Shown here in pieces: positions 1-14,745 of a stretch of DNA of 64,000 nucleotides. Where the stretch lies: the NCBI GenBank assembly GCA_963681505.1, contig OY811978.1, forward strand, positions 3,728,917-3,792,916, read 5' to 3'. Under the pieces are notes generated by a model, which had not been told where the DNA came from, ran no database searches, and saw only the letters and a list, made by a program, of their open reading frames with translations. The DNA comes from Eunapius fragilis (lineage: Eukaryota > Porifera > Demospongiae > Spongillida > Spongillidae). The position numbers and the translations under genes are program-made. Numbering within the stretch: position 1 is the first letter of the stretch; every line of letters starts with the position of its first letter.

Positions 1-525
1 TCCTTGTGGAGGATATCCAACTGAGGTACTCAGCTTGTGAGCGCTATAGCTAGCGGGCGCTACAGAGTTGTGGCACAAAATTTATACGATGGATAGATAA
101 ATGGTATGTCTATACTAAAATGGCTGTTACATGTCGGTGCAACAAGTACAGTCCTTATATAGCTCGAAAATACAAAGTGCTTGGTTAGGTCATGATGCAT
201 GATGTCATCGTTTCAATATTTCGGGCGTAGGTATTATTTTCCAACATTGAATGGGCCGCAAACAGCCGTGTGGTGTATCATGTTGCTCTCGTCTCAATCG
301 CATAACGGATGCGCCTTTGTACAATAGCCCAAGCAACATTTAAATAACCTGGAAACTAGAACTTAATGGAGTGCAAGTGATTGCCTCCGTGCCCAATCCT
401 GTACGTTTGGATAAAATGGGTGTGTGTCGCAAAAAAATTCGTGCACGAAGCGCACGCCCCCTCAATCTCATCAATTTTCATGTCGGACCCCCCCCCTCAC
501 CACATTCCTATATCCGCCCCTGCTT
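1..525. other. No gene seen; intron or intergenic sequence
   Basis: This stretch has no open frame that looks coding and no recognised element. If the ZIP gene begins upstream of the window, it is intronic; the ZIP start codon was not found here. Confidence 0.4.
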
Positions 526-790
526 ATGATACCCTCACCTTCACCTTATGATACCTCACCTTCACCTTATACCCTCACCTTCACCTTATGATACCCTCGT
601 CACCTTCACTGTATGATACCCTCACCCTCACCTTGATACCCTCACCTAAACCTTATGATACCTCACCTTCACCATGATACCTCACCTTCACCTTATGATA
701 CCCTCACCTTAACCTTATGATACTCTCACCTTCACCTTATGATACTCTCACCTTCACCTTATGATACTCTCACCTTCACCTTATGATACA
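526..790. repeat. 22-bp minisatellite (TTCACCTTATGATACCCTCA type)
   Basis: Imperfect head-to-tail copies of a roughly 22-bp unit built on 'cttatgataccctcacctt', about a dozen in all. Some units are shortened (for example 'accatgatacctcacc'). Confidence 0.85.
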
Positions 791-1132
791 AAATTGCGGT
801 TAGTTTGGACATTTAGAACTACTTAAAAAAATTATTAAACATCAGTTTGAGAAAGTTGTTTTTTTAGTTCTTATTTGTCGGGATTAACTCCAAAGTGGTA
901 AGGGTTAACCCCTAACCGCAGACATTAAGGTATTGCTCTCTTTTGCCAGCCATCTCTACCTTCTGTCTGTATCATTGAGCTTCACTACTTTCCATTTCTG
1001 CACTGTATTTTATGTGTGCACAGACCTCACATACACACAACCATCCAGTGCTGCAACCATCACTTCTGCCTTCACACAACCATCCGTTACCATTACCTCC
1101 ACCATCACCTCCACCTGCACTCAACCAAACAT

Positions 1133-1414
1133 TACCGTACACTACCTGTTAGAAACCCCTCCGCCCCCAACGCGCGAGATTGAAAAAAATGGGTACTTTT
1201 TTTAAATCACCGTAACTCAGTAACCCTTTACGCTAGCGCTTACCTTTTTCAAACTTCCTGGAAAGGAATGGTAGTCCTACAAAAGTTTGAAAAAGGTAAG
1301 CGCTAGCGTAAGGGTTACTGAGTTACGGTGATTTTAAAAAGTACCCTTTTTTTTTCAATCTCGTGCATTGGGGGCGGAGAGAGGGGGGGGGGTTCTAACA
1401 GGTAGTTTACGGTA
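1133..1414. mobile_element. Foldback MITE next to a ZIP splice acceptor
   Basis: The 282-bp segment is one long imperfect palindrome. It opens with 'taccgtacactacctgttag' and closes with the inverse of that, one base different. The inner arms ('cagtaaccctttacgctagc' and its complement) also pair. Flanking TA on each side fits a TA target duplication, so a Tc1/mariner/pogo-type non-autonomous element is likely. It carries no ORF. Its right end lies only 24 bp before the AG acceptor of the first visible ZIP exon. Confidence 0.8.
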
Positions 1415-1439
1415 CTACCACCATCATCTTCACCTGCAG

Positions 1440-4400
1440 CCTATGGATACGGTTTCCTGTTGTCCATCGCAGTCAGTGGGACATCACTGTTAGCTCTCTT
1501 CCTCGTCCCCTGCATGAAGCCGGGGGCAAAGCTCTACTTTCTGTACAAACCAATCAACGCACTAATGATGGGGTCTGCCAGCTTTGCCCTCCTCGCTGAT
1601 GCAGTGCTGCACATCCTTCCTGAGGTACTTGGTTGTATGCATGTGAAGGTACACTGGTGGGGAAAGGTGTGCATATGAAGGTATGCAAGTGGAGGTGTGC
1701 ATGTGAAGGTGTACTAGTGGAGGTGTGTTTGTGACTTCAGGTGTTCTAGTTGAGGTGTGCTCGTGAAGGTTCTTGATCTTGAGGTACTGCCACAACCGTT
1801 GCTTGTCCACCCCTAGACATTTACTCGGCTCTGGTAGTCTACAAAAACTCACAATGCTCTCTCCTAATAACATGTGCTCTTTGAGTTTTTTCTAAGCTTA
1901 AAATGGCATGAACATAAAGCTCTATAACGTGATATCTAGCAAGTTGCCAACCAGAGAGAATGGCGACTGAAACTAAATGTAGTTTCTATATCATGGAAAG
2001 CCTGTTGCATACATATTATTGTCAGAGCAGTTGCAAAATTTCAGTCTCTTAACATTACTTTTATCTTGTTCCTTTCATATTTACTAATGTCAATGTGTCT
2101 GATTATAATATATGGACAAGCCAACTATATAGTATTTTATCTTTACTTTTTTTTTTGACAAGTGTTCTCCTTACTGACTTTACTGCCAACTTGTGGTTCA
2201 TTTGTTGTGGTGTTTTCTCACACACTTCCTTCTATTCCTTCTGGGTTAATTGTACGCTTGAACCAATGGTTTTAAAATGCTTCTCTCTTGTTTGCAAAAG
2301 GATTTCAAACCGCAATGTGAAACATACTCCTCATGTGGTATTACTTCATTTTCAATGGGGAGCTGCATTTCCTTTTGTAAAATATGTTCAATGCTTTTTT
2401 TGAAGCTTGATGAGATTTTAAAAAGTTTTAAGTACTACCTTGATTCTGGAATCTGTGTTTTGGAGGTGTTTAATTTTGAACCTCACTGTTCAGGGATAAG
2501 GCCACCTGTATTCTCAATGGCTTCTAGACTTGGCAGAGTTACAGGCTCTGCATCTTGCTACAATCTCTAATTGAGGGTCACTAGCTGGTACTGGGAAACT
2601 CTGACCCCTTGCTTTAACATACGCTGCACTGTCGGCTAAACTGATTTTATGCAATAACGGTTCTGCTGCTGGTACAGTCCAATGGTATTAAAGCCATTAA
2701 CCAAACTTCCTCTCCAACTTTTTTAAATGAACGTGTTTGCTCACAATTGTCACATGTGTGCTTCTGCTGTAGCCCATGTATGCTTCTGCTGTAGCCCATG
2801 TATGGACTTCATCACTTGAACCTCTTGCCATTTTGAGTGAGCATCTACCACCAGCAAGAATATCCGCCCCCGGAATGACTCGGCGAAATCAGCCTGTAAC
2901 CTGGACCAAGGTTGTTTGGCCATTTCCCAGGTAGGTGGTGTAAAATGACATATAACTGACAAGTGTCACAGGTTTTTAAAAAACCAATTTCTCTAGGTTA
3001 CAATCCATTGTGGGCCACTGCACATCACTTTGAGCACAGGCCTTTCGTTTTCATAATCCCTTGAGCACAGGCCTTTTGTTTTCACAATCCCTTGAGCACA
3101 GGCCTTTCGTTTTCATAATCCCTTGAGCACAGGCTTTTCGTTTTCACAATCCCTTGAGCATGGGCCTTTCGTTTTCACAATCCCTTGAGCACAGGCCTTT
3201 TGTTTTCATAATCCTTAAGCACAGGGCTTTCGTTTTCACAATCCCTTGATGCATTTTGTGTAATTCATCCAACATGCAAGTTACTTCTCATTCTGGGAGG
3301 GACATCAATCCGAGAGCCCCACAACAACACTCCAGCCTGGACACTGACTTCTTTCTTCCTAGACTTGTATGGATAGAAAAGTTTCCCCCAATTTCTTTTC
3401 TGTCCATCCTTTAAGGACAAACTGACAAACCCGTGGCAATACTGGATCTCGTGTGTGTTTCTTGACAAGTTCAGATTGTTTTGTACCTTATGCTCACCGA
3501 TTGAGTAAATGGTCAGAATAAAAGGTCAATGGACAACGGAGGGCAAGAATGAAATTTGATAACCTCAAAAACAATAGCAAGGCCTCTTTGTTGAGTTGGG
3601 AGTATCTCCTTTCTGCTTGAGATATGGTTCTGGAAGCATGTCCCACTGGTCTCTCCAGTGCCATCATGGGCTAGAACTGCACCATTCTGAATGATGAAGC
3701 ATGAAGCGGGTCATTTGTTGTGGTGTTTCTCACACACTTCCTTCTGCTCCTTCTGAGTTAATTGTAAGCTTGAACCAATGGTTTCTCTCTAGTTTCCAAT
3801 AGGATTTCAAACCGCAATGTGAAACATACTTTCCATACTCCAAGCTACATTTCCCCTTGAAATATCAACAACAAAAAACGGTGAATCTTTGTTGAAGCTT
3901 GGTTCAAAAGCTGTTTTTTGATCTTTATTGACAATCTTTGACCAGCACAGAGACAGCACCTGATTAGAATGTTCTGTAAGGCCACTAGTCTTGGAGCCTA
4001 ACGCAGAGCAATGTTATTGTTGTCCGATTTACATGTACTTATAGCAGACAGAGCCACCAATATGTAAACACCTACCCTATCCTACACCTGCCCTAGTCTA
4101 CACCTACCCTAGTCTACACCTACTCTAGTCTACACCTGCCCTAGTCTACACCTACCCTAGTCTACACCTACTCTAGTCTACACCTACTCTAGTCTACACC
4201 TACCCTAGTCTACACCTACTCTAGTCTACACCTTCTCTAGTCTACACCTACCCTAGTCTACACCTACCCTAGTCTACACCTACCCTAGTCTACACCTACC
4301 CTAGTCTACACCTTCTCTAGTCTACACCTACCCTAGTCTACACCTACCCTAGTCTACACCTACCCTAGTCTACACCTACTCTAGTCTACACCTACTCTAG

Positions 4401-7400
4401 TCTACACCTACCCTAGTCTACACCTGCCCTAGTCTACACCTGCCCTAGTCTACACCTACCCTAGTCTACACCTGCCCTAGTCTACACCTGCCCTCGTCTA
4501 CACCTACCCTAGTCTACACCTACCCTAGTCTACACCTGCCCTAGTCTACACCTGCCCTAGTCTACACCTGCCCTAGTCTACACCTACTCTAGTCTACACC
4601 TGCCCTAGTCTACACCTGCCCTAGTCTACACCTACCCTAGTCTACACCTACTCTAGTCTACACCTGCCATAGATTACACCTGCCCTAGTCTACACCTGCC
4701 CTAGTCTACACCTACTCTAGTCTACACCTGCCCTAGTCTACACCTGCCCTAGTCTACACCTACTCTAGTCTACACCTACTCTAGTCTACACCTGCCCTAG
4801 TCTACACCTGCCCTAGTCTACACCTACCCTAGTCTACACCTACCCTAGTCTACACCTACCCTAGTCTACACCTACTCTAGTCTACACCTACCCTAGTCTA
4901 CACCTGCCCTAGTCTACACCTGCCCTAGTCTACACCTACCCTAGTCTACACCTACCCTAGTCTACACCTACCCTAGTCTACACCTACCCTAGTCTACACC
5001 TACTCTAGTCTACACCTGCCCTAGTCTACACCTGCCCTAGTCTACACCTGCCCTAGTCTACACCTGCCCTAGTCTACACCTACTCTAGTCTACACCTACC
5101 CTAGTCTACACCTACTCTAGTCTACACCTACCCTAGTCTACACCTGCCCTAGTCTACACCTACTCTAGTCTACACCTGCCATAGATTACACCTTCCCTAG
5201 TCTACACTTTTCCCACCAATCACTTTGCCGAAGTCTGTCATACCTACATGGACGCAATCCATTACTTAGATGGTTTCCTGTTCAGACCACACCCCCTCTC
5301 AGTCTTCTAGTTCACTCAATAGAATGCAGTTGGATTTTTATTTCTGCTTCCTTTTTTGAAAAGCACATGATACGTTCAGTTCAAAATGATATGCCTCCAA
5401 GACGTCAAACCCTAACCCTAACCCTCCAAGACATCAAACCCTAACCCTAACCCTCCAAGACATCAAACCCTAACCCTAACCCTCCAAGACATCAAACCCT
5501 AACCCTAACCCTCCAAGACATCAAACCCTAACCCTAACCCTCCAAGACATCAAACCCTAACCCTAACCCTCCAAGACATCAAACCCTAACCCTAACCCTC
5601 CAAAAGACATCAAACCCTAACCCTAACCCTCCAAGACATCAAACCCTAACCCTAACCCTCCAAGACATCAAACCCTAACCCTAACCCTCCAAAAGACATC
5701 AAACCCTAACCCTCCAAGACGTCAAACCCTAACCCTAACCCTCCAAGACGTCAAACCCTTTAATGTATAACCCATCCACCAGGTGGCTATAATTTTATTT
5801 AGACAAGCAAAAATGCTTCTGTATGCGAATATAGTACCATGAAGATAAAATATGCTGTTGACGTGTACCCTCTCCCAGTTATATGGCGATAGTGAGGATA
5901 CCAACTCCACTACCACCACCACCAGCAATGCTGATCCGAACATCCACACATGGAGAGTGTGTCTGTTGATAGCCGCTGTGTACGTCTTCTTTGTACTGGA
6001 GTTCTTCATGCACGCCATGAGCTCAAAGGTGACCCCCACACCCCCACACTCCACCCACCTTCATCACCTGTAAGCCGGTGCACACTCTCACTCTCTTTTT
6101 TATTCAGGCCATTGGTTCCCATGGTCACTCCCACGACCACGCCCCCACAAACAGTCAGGAAGTTCATACTGCAACAAATGATACAAGCGATCACAAGCCG
6201 CCGCCCACCGATCAGTTTGGGCTTTCCCAAATTGAGAATGGTGAAGTCAAGGTGAGTGCCTGTGGTTATGTGGGCGTTGCATTTGAGCTGCTGGTGATGC
6301 CAAGGTCATGTTCTATGTGTCCAGTTGTCGGCACAATTTTAAGTGCACACATTTCCCATGTGTGGGTTAAATATTTTATTTATCCCCCCATCCATTATTT
6401 TGTCACTAGAATGGTAGCGTAATTGTGTGTGCACTTTTTAAAAATTGTACTGAGACATACACATATATGCCATTGCTGCATACAGGTATACCATTGATAC
6501 ATACAGGCATACCACTAGCTACATACAGGCATACCACTAGCTACATACAGGCATACCACTAGCTACATACAGGCTTACCACTAGCTACATACAGGCATAC
6601 CACTAGCTACATACAGGCATACCACTAGCTGCATACAGACATACCACTAGCTACATACAGGCTTACCACTAGCTACATACAGACTTACCACTAGCTGCAT
6701 ACAGGTATACCACTAGCTACATACAGGCATACCACTAGCTACATACAGGCTTACCACTAGCTACATACAGGCTTACCACTAGCTACATACAGGCATACCA
6801 CTAGCTACATACAGGCATACCACTAGCTGCATACAGACATACCACTAGCTGCATACAGACATACCACTAGCTACATACAGGCTTACCACTAGCTACATAC
6901 AGGCTTACCACTAGCTACATACAGGCTTACCACTAGCTACATACAGGCTAACCACTATCTACATACAGGCATACCACTAGCTACATACAGGCTAACCACT
7001 ATCTACATACAGGCATACCACTAGCTACATACAGACATACCACTAGCTACATACAGACATACCACTAGCTACATACAGACATACCACTAGCTACATACAG
7101 GCTTACCACTAGCTACATACAGGCATACCACTAGCTACATACAGACATACCACTAGCTACATACAGGCATACCACTAGCTACATACAGGCATACCACTAG
7201 CTACATACAGGCATACCACTAGCTACATACAGGCTTACCACTAGCTACATACAGGCTTACCACTAGCTACATACAGGCATACCACTAGCTACATACAGGC
7301 ATACCACTAGCTGCATACAGGCATACCACTAGCTACATACAGACATACCACTAGCTACATACAGGCATACCACTAGCTGCATACAGGCATACCACTAGCT

Positions 7401-10400
7401 ACATACAGGCATACCACTAGCTACATACAGACATACCACTAGCTACATACAGGCATACCACTAGCTACATACAGGCATACCACTAGCTACATACAGGCAT
7501 ACCACTAGCTGCATACAGGCATACCACTAGCTACATACAGACATACCACTAGCTACATACAGGCATACCACTAGCTGCATACAGGCATACCACTAGCTAC
7601 ATACAGACATACCACTAGCTACATACAGACATACCACTAGCTGCATACAGGCATACCACTAGCTACATACAGACATACCACTAGCTGCATACAGACATAC
7701 CACTAGCTGCATACAGGCATACCACTAGCTACGTACAGGCATACCACTAGCTACATACAGGCATACCACTAGCCACATACAGACATACCACTAGCTACAT
7801 ACAGGCTTACCACTAGCTACTTACAGACATACCACTAGCTACATACAGGCATACCACTAGCTACATACAGACATACCACTAGCTACATACAGGCATACCA
7901 CTAGCTACATACAGGCATACCACTAGCTACATACAGACATACCACTAGCTACATACAGATATACCACTAGCTACATACAGACATACCACTAGCTACATAC
8001 AGACATACCACTAGCTACATACAGATATACCACTAGCTACATACAGACATACTACTAGCTACATACAGACATACCACTAGCTACATACAGGCATACCACT
8101 AGCTACATACAGACATACCACTAGCTACATACAGGCTTACCACTAGCTACATACAGACATACCACTAGCTACATACAGACATACCACTAGCTACATACAG
8201 ACATACCACTAGCTACATACAGACATACCACTAGCTACATACAGGCATACCACTAGCTGCATACAGGCATACCACTAGCTACATACAGACATACCACTAG
8301 CTACATACAGGCATACCACTAGCTACATACAGGCATACCACTAGCTACATACAGACATACCACTAGCTACATACAGGCTTACCACTAGCTACATACAGAC
8401 ATACCACTAGCTACATACAGACATACCACTGGCTACATACAAGCATACCACTAGCTACATACAGACATACCACTAGCTACATACAGACATACCACTAGCT
8501 ACATACAGACATACCACTAGCTACATACAGACATACCACTAGCTACATACAGACATACCACTAGCTACATACAGGCATACCACTAGCTACATACAGGTAT
8601 ACCACTAGCTACATACAGGTATACCACTAGCTGCATACAGTCATACCACTAGCTACATACAGTCATACCACTAGCTACATACAGTCATACCACTAGCTAC
8701 ATACAGACATACCACTAGCTACATACAGACATACCACTAGCTACATACAGGCTTACCAGTAGCTACATACAGACATACCACTAGCTGCATACAGGCATAC
8801 CACTAGCTACATACAGGCATACCACTAGCTACATACAGGCATACCACTAGCTACATACAGGCATACCACTAGCTACATACAGGCATACCACTAGCTACAT
8901 ACAGACATACCACTAGCTACATACAGGCATACCACTAGCTGCATACATAGCTACATACAATCATACCACTAGCTACATACAGGCATACCACTAGCTACAT
9001 ACAGGCATACCACTAGCTACATACAGACATACCACTAGCTACATACAGGCATACCACTAGCTACATACAGGCATACCACTAGCTACATACAGGCATACCA
9101 CTAGCTACATACAGGCATACCACTAGCTACATACAGACATACCACTAGCTACATACAGGCATACCACTAGCTGCATACATAGCTACATACAATCATACCA
9201 CTAGCTACATACAGGCATACCACTAGCTACATACAGGCATACCACTAGCTACATACAGTCATACCACTAGCTACATACAGGCATACCACTAGCTACATAC
9301 AGGCTTACCACTAGCTACATACAGGCTTACCACTAGCTACATACAGGCATACCACTAGCTACATACAGGTTTACCACTAGCTACATACAGTCATACCACT
9401 AGCTACATACAGTCATACCACTAGCTACATACAGGCATACCACTAGCTACATACAGGCTACATACAGACATACCACTAGCTACATACAGGTATACCACTA
9501 GCTACATACAGGTTTACCACTAGCTACATACAGTCATACCACTAGCTACATACAGTCATACCACTAGCTACATACAGGCATACCACTAGCTACATACAGA
9601 CATACCACTAGCTACATACAGGTTTACCACTAGCTACATACAGTCATACCACTAGCTACATACAGTCATACCACTAGCTACATACAGGCATACCACTAGC
9701 TACATACAGGCATACCACTAGCTACATACAGACATACCACTAGCTACATACAGGTATACCACTAGCTACATACAGGTTTACCACTAGCTACATACAGTCA
9801 TACCACTAGCTACATACAGTCATACCACTAGCTACATACAGGCATACCACTAGCTACATACAGACATACCACTAGCTACATACAGGTTTACCACTAGCTA
9901 CATACAGTCATACCACTAGCTACATACAGTCATACCACTAGCTACATACAGTCATACCACTAGCTACATACAGGCATACCACTAGCTACATACAGACATA
10001 CCACTAGCTACATACAGTCATACCACTAGCTACATACAGGCATACCACTAGCTACATACAGACATACCACTAGCTACATACAGGTTTACCACTAGCTACA
10101 TACAGTCATACCACTAGCTACATACAGTCATACCACTAGCTACATACAGTCATACCACTAGCTACATACAGGCATACCACTAGCTACATACAGACATACC
10201 ACTAGCTACATACAGGCATACCACTAGCTGCATACATAGCTACATACAGTCATACCACTAGCTACATACAGGCATACCACTAGCTACATACAGACATACC
10301 ACTAGCTACATACAGGCTTACCACTAGCTACATACAGGCATACCACTAGCTACATACAGACATACCACTAGCTACATACAGGCATACCACTAGCTACATA

Positions 10401-11784
10401 CAGACATACCACTAGCTACATACAGACATACCACTAGCTACATACAGACATACCACTAGCTACATACAGGCATACCACTAGCTACATACAGGCTTACTAC
10501 TAGCTACATACAGACATACCACTAGCTACATACAGGCATACCACTAGCTGCATACAGTCATACCACTAGCTACATACAGTCATACCACTAGCTACATACA
10601 GGCATACCACTAGCTGCATACAGGCATACCACTAGCTACATACAGGCATACCACTAGCTACATACAGTCATACCACTAGCTACATACAGGCATACCACTG
10701 GCTACATACATAGCTACATACAGGCATACCACTAGCTACATACAGGCATACCACTAGCTACATACAGACATACCACTAGCTACATACAGGCATACCACTA
10801 GCTGCATACATAGCTACATACAGTCATACCACTAGCTACATACAGGCATACCACTAGCTACATACAGGCATACCACTAGCTACATACAGACATACCACTA
10901 GCTACATACAGGCATACCACTAGCTACATACAGACATACCACTAGCTACATACAGACATACCACTAGCTACATACAGACATACCACTAGCTACATACAGG
11001 CATACCACTAGCTACATACAGGCTTACTACTAGCTACATACAGACATACCACTAGCTACATACAGGCATACCACTAGCTACATACAGACATACCACTAGC
11101 TACATACAGGCATACCACTAGCTACATACAGGCATACCACTAGCTACATACAGACATGCCACTAGCTACATACAGGCATACCACTAGCTACATACAGGCA
11201 TACCACTAGCTACATACAGACATACCACTAGCTACATACAGGCATACCACTAGCTACATACAGACATACCACTAGCTACATACAGACATACCACTAGCTA
11301 CATACAGGCATACCAAGTATGTTTGTTGCCAAATATGTTTGCGTTCACAGTGAAAGTAACATAACTTGAAATATTTTTGCATGATGTTGAAGTCACATGG
11401 GTTTTTTCCTTCTCAATTAAAATAATCTTTACCCAAATTTCATTTATCATTACTCCTGCACTGACAGATATGTGTAGACAGGTTTGGCAAACAAAATCTA
11501 GCATGGTTTTTGTCCAAAAACCATGTGAGTTCATGGTGTACCCAGCCTGGAATTGAATTTCCAGCATTGATAAACCTTGCAACCACCCTGGATTTGAAAA
11601 TCCTGGTCCGCTGGCTGGCAATTGCACCACCCTGGATGTCTCTGTGAGACACAGGACATTTTCAACAACATGATTACTACCAATGTTTCTTGTCTCTACT
11701 TCTCGGCTTTGCAACACCATTTAAAAAGAATGAGAATTAATTAATTCACAATACGCTTTTGTACATCGCAAAAGCTGCTTCAAC

Positions 11785-11827
<43 letters not shown>

Positions 11828-14406
11828 TTGATGCATGAATGTGCTGTACTGTCTTATTCTCTACAGATGAAGGAAGGAGGTAAACCTACTTCTGATGATC
11901 CTAAGGCGAGTTGAAGTGTTCACCGCGGTTCCCTCTGGTGGTGGTTATGGTTAAGGTGGTGGAGGGGAGGGGAGGGTGATGATCATTTATTTGGGATGGT
12001 GCTGTCGAGACCAGAATATTAATGGTGTGTCTTTATTCGGCCTCCCACACAGGTGGAAGTTCATCACAAGTACAGCCGCTGGAACGTGTGCAGGTTCAAG
12101 CCACTCGTATGGCTGCTGATCACGGGAGACAGCATCCACAACTTCACTGATGGGGTGGCACTGGGTGCGGCCATCGCCTCAAGCCTCTCCCTTGGGATCA
12201 GCACGGCCATTGCTATAGTACTCCATGAGATTCCCCATGAGCTGGGTAAGGTCCTGGCCATGGGGCTGTCAGTCATGTGTCTATATCCTTATAAGGGGAT
12301 GGGTCAAAATACCAATGTGTCAATTGGCGTTACATTTTGTATATGCACAGGAGAAAGGGACCTGTCTAGCAATACACAGAGTAGCCATGGATACTCACGT
12401 TTAATATAGTTTTTATTTTTTTTATCGGTACTAATCCTGCCTGAACAAGCACAAAACAAAGGTGCCGCCTATAAACCTCTGCCCCCATCGGAAAAAGGGA
12501 AAAAAGGCTCCTGCGTATCTCCGTAACCGCAAATGCCTCTGCAAACATGTTCAACCTTACAGGAAATAAAATGATACCAGTTACAAAAGTGTTCAGTTAC
12601 AAAAGTGTTCAGTTACAATAGTGTTCAGTTACAATAGTGTTCGCGATTAAGACTAGTAAGAGTGTACTTACTCTTCCATCCAGAAAACACTGCTACTTAT
12701 GTCTTTTAACCCTTAGTTCAGAAGTCCTTTCCTGACCTTTGACCCTGACATGTGCTGTGCACAAAAACATAACATCAGGGACCAGAATCCTTGCACTCCT
12801 TTTGTCTGCTCCCCTCCCCCACCCCCCCACCCCCCCCTCTCTCTCTCTCTCACTCTCTCTCTCTTTCTCTCCTTCACTTGGAACACATTACATGCCCCAT
12901 ATATACAAGTAAAGAAAAACATTCTCTAACGAGAAAGTTGGTGGGATATAGGAATTGGAGGCAATGGTGGTGTTAAAAGGAAGGGAACAAGGTTTTGAGA
13001 AAAGGGTAATGAGACAAAAATCCTATATTTAACACTTCTTTTGGTTCTGTTACATTTACACGTGCTCAATATAGGATTTTTGTCTCATTACCCTATTCTC
13101 AAAACCTTGTTCCCTTCCTTTTAACACCCCCATTGCCTTCAATTCCTATATCCCACCAACTTTCTCGTTAGAGAATGTTTTTCTTTACTTGTTTCCTCTA
13201 TTTTTTAATTATCATTTTTTATCCATTATTAATGCTAGCAAGTGCCCCCTCCCCCTCCGCTTTAATTACCGTCACGAGCAGACGCCCGCTTTTGTTTGGG
13301 ATCACTGTAAGGAACGCAGGAGAATTCTAACACGTCGTCTGCTCTCCTCTTTTGTTTGCGCAATTCTAAATATACGTAAATGTCGCCATGGGAACGCTTC
13401 TATTTAACACTACGCATTACGTAATGATTACTATGTCAGTTTTATGCTTTATCTGATACCTAGAGATGTCCTTCCGAGAGATTCTAAAGCGATTGGTATA
13501 ACTTGCGCTCTTTAAAACCGTTCCTATCCTGAGTTATGCTCACCCGAGAATTAGAAGAAGACGACGACGGAGAAGAATTGGGCTGGGAACGAGGAAAAAC
13601 ACGAACGTTTTTGTTCTCTTAAAGCAAACAGTTTGGAGACTGGAACAAAACATTAAAATGACCGCCTTTGCCTTCTTGATCGATAGGCACAAAGAGCTAA
13701 ACTATCCGTTTCTTACTACGCGAGTTATACGCTGGTCGCGTTTTATAAATGATATTCACGACCCGGGTCAATTCCTATATAGGAACTACTATCGTAGTTC
13801 CTGATAGCCACACTTTGTACTTATCATTATATGCGTGCATGTCCATGAAATATCAAACATCTTGTCTACAGGCATGGTTCTGGATATTATCGGTTATATC
13901 AATGTTTTACATACAAATATTCAATAATATCCTGTTTACTTCTTTGTATACGCCTCTGCACGGGCATTCTATTGTTTCAGTAGGCCCATTTTTATGGGCC
14001 TGTGGTTATGTAGTCTGATTGTTGATGGCTGTGGCCCTCCTTACAACAGTATGCAGGTCCATTTGGATATGGCTCTGATGTGTTGAGACCATGTTATTTA
14101 TACATCGATGCAATGAAGTGTGGACGTATTTCACGTCAAAGTTTCACACACAATTCTCCTGAATGATGCCCACCTCCCTCTGGAATCTCTCTCCCATCCA
14201 GGTGACTTTGCCATCTTGCTCTCAACTGGTATGAATTGGTACACAGCTTTCCTGCTCAACTTTCTGCACGGCCTTACAGCAATAGTGGGGTTTTTTGTCG
14301 GAGTTGCTATAGGAACTAATAGCGAAGTGGCTGTGAATTGGATACTAACAGCCACCCTTGGGATATTTCTGTACATATCCCTTGTGGACTTGGTATGTTA
14401 TTGCAT

Positions 14407-14453
<47 letters not shown>

Positions 14454-14713
14454 TATGCATCCACACATGCAATTGGCTGTCTCTCTCAAGTGGTGAGGGC
14501 ATGACCTCTGTTGAAATGAACTTGGAGGCTTATGTATGCAATTCATGATAACTGTGTAGATAATTTGACACTCCAATATTCCTGGAACCACATGCTCCTT
14601 GCATCAAGGCATGAATATATTCGTAGGAGCCTATACATGGTCATAGCGCAGACCTTGGTAACTAATGGAGAGTGGAAGTGTGTATGTGTGTATCTGTGCG
14701 TGTGTGCGTGTAT

Positions 14714-14745
<32 letters not shown>

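Noticed and set aside
933..1205. 90-codon plus-strand ORF as the first ZIP exon
   Set aside because: Thr/Ser-rich and hydrophobic start are suggestive, but no donor site fits before the MITE begins at 1133, so I could not support it.
4069..11317. Regularly repeated short units resembling a CRISPR array
   Set aside because: The 16- and 22-bp units are directly adjacent with no unique spacers, and the setting is an intron of an animal gene.
11298..11720. 140-codon minus-strand ORF
   Set aside because: No motif, begins in satellite DNA, lies in a ZIP intron.
14120..14548. 142-codon ORF as a complete gene
   Set aside because: Only 14202-14392 is coding, as a ZIP exon; the rest reads through intron and a CA tract.
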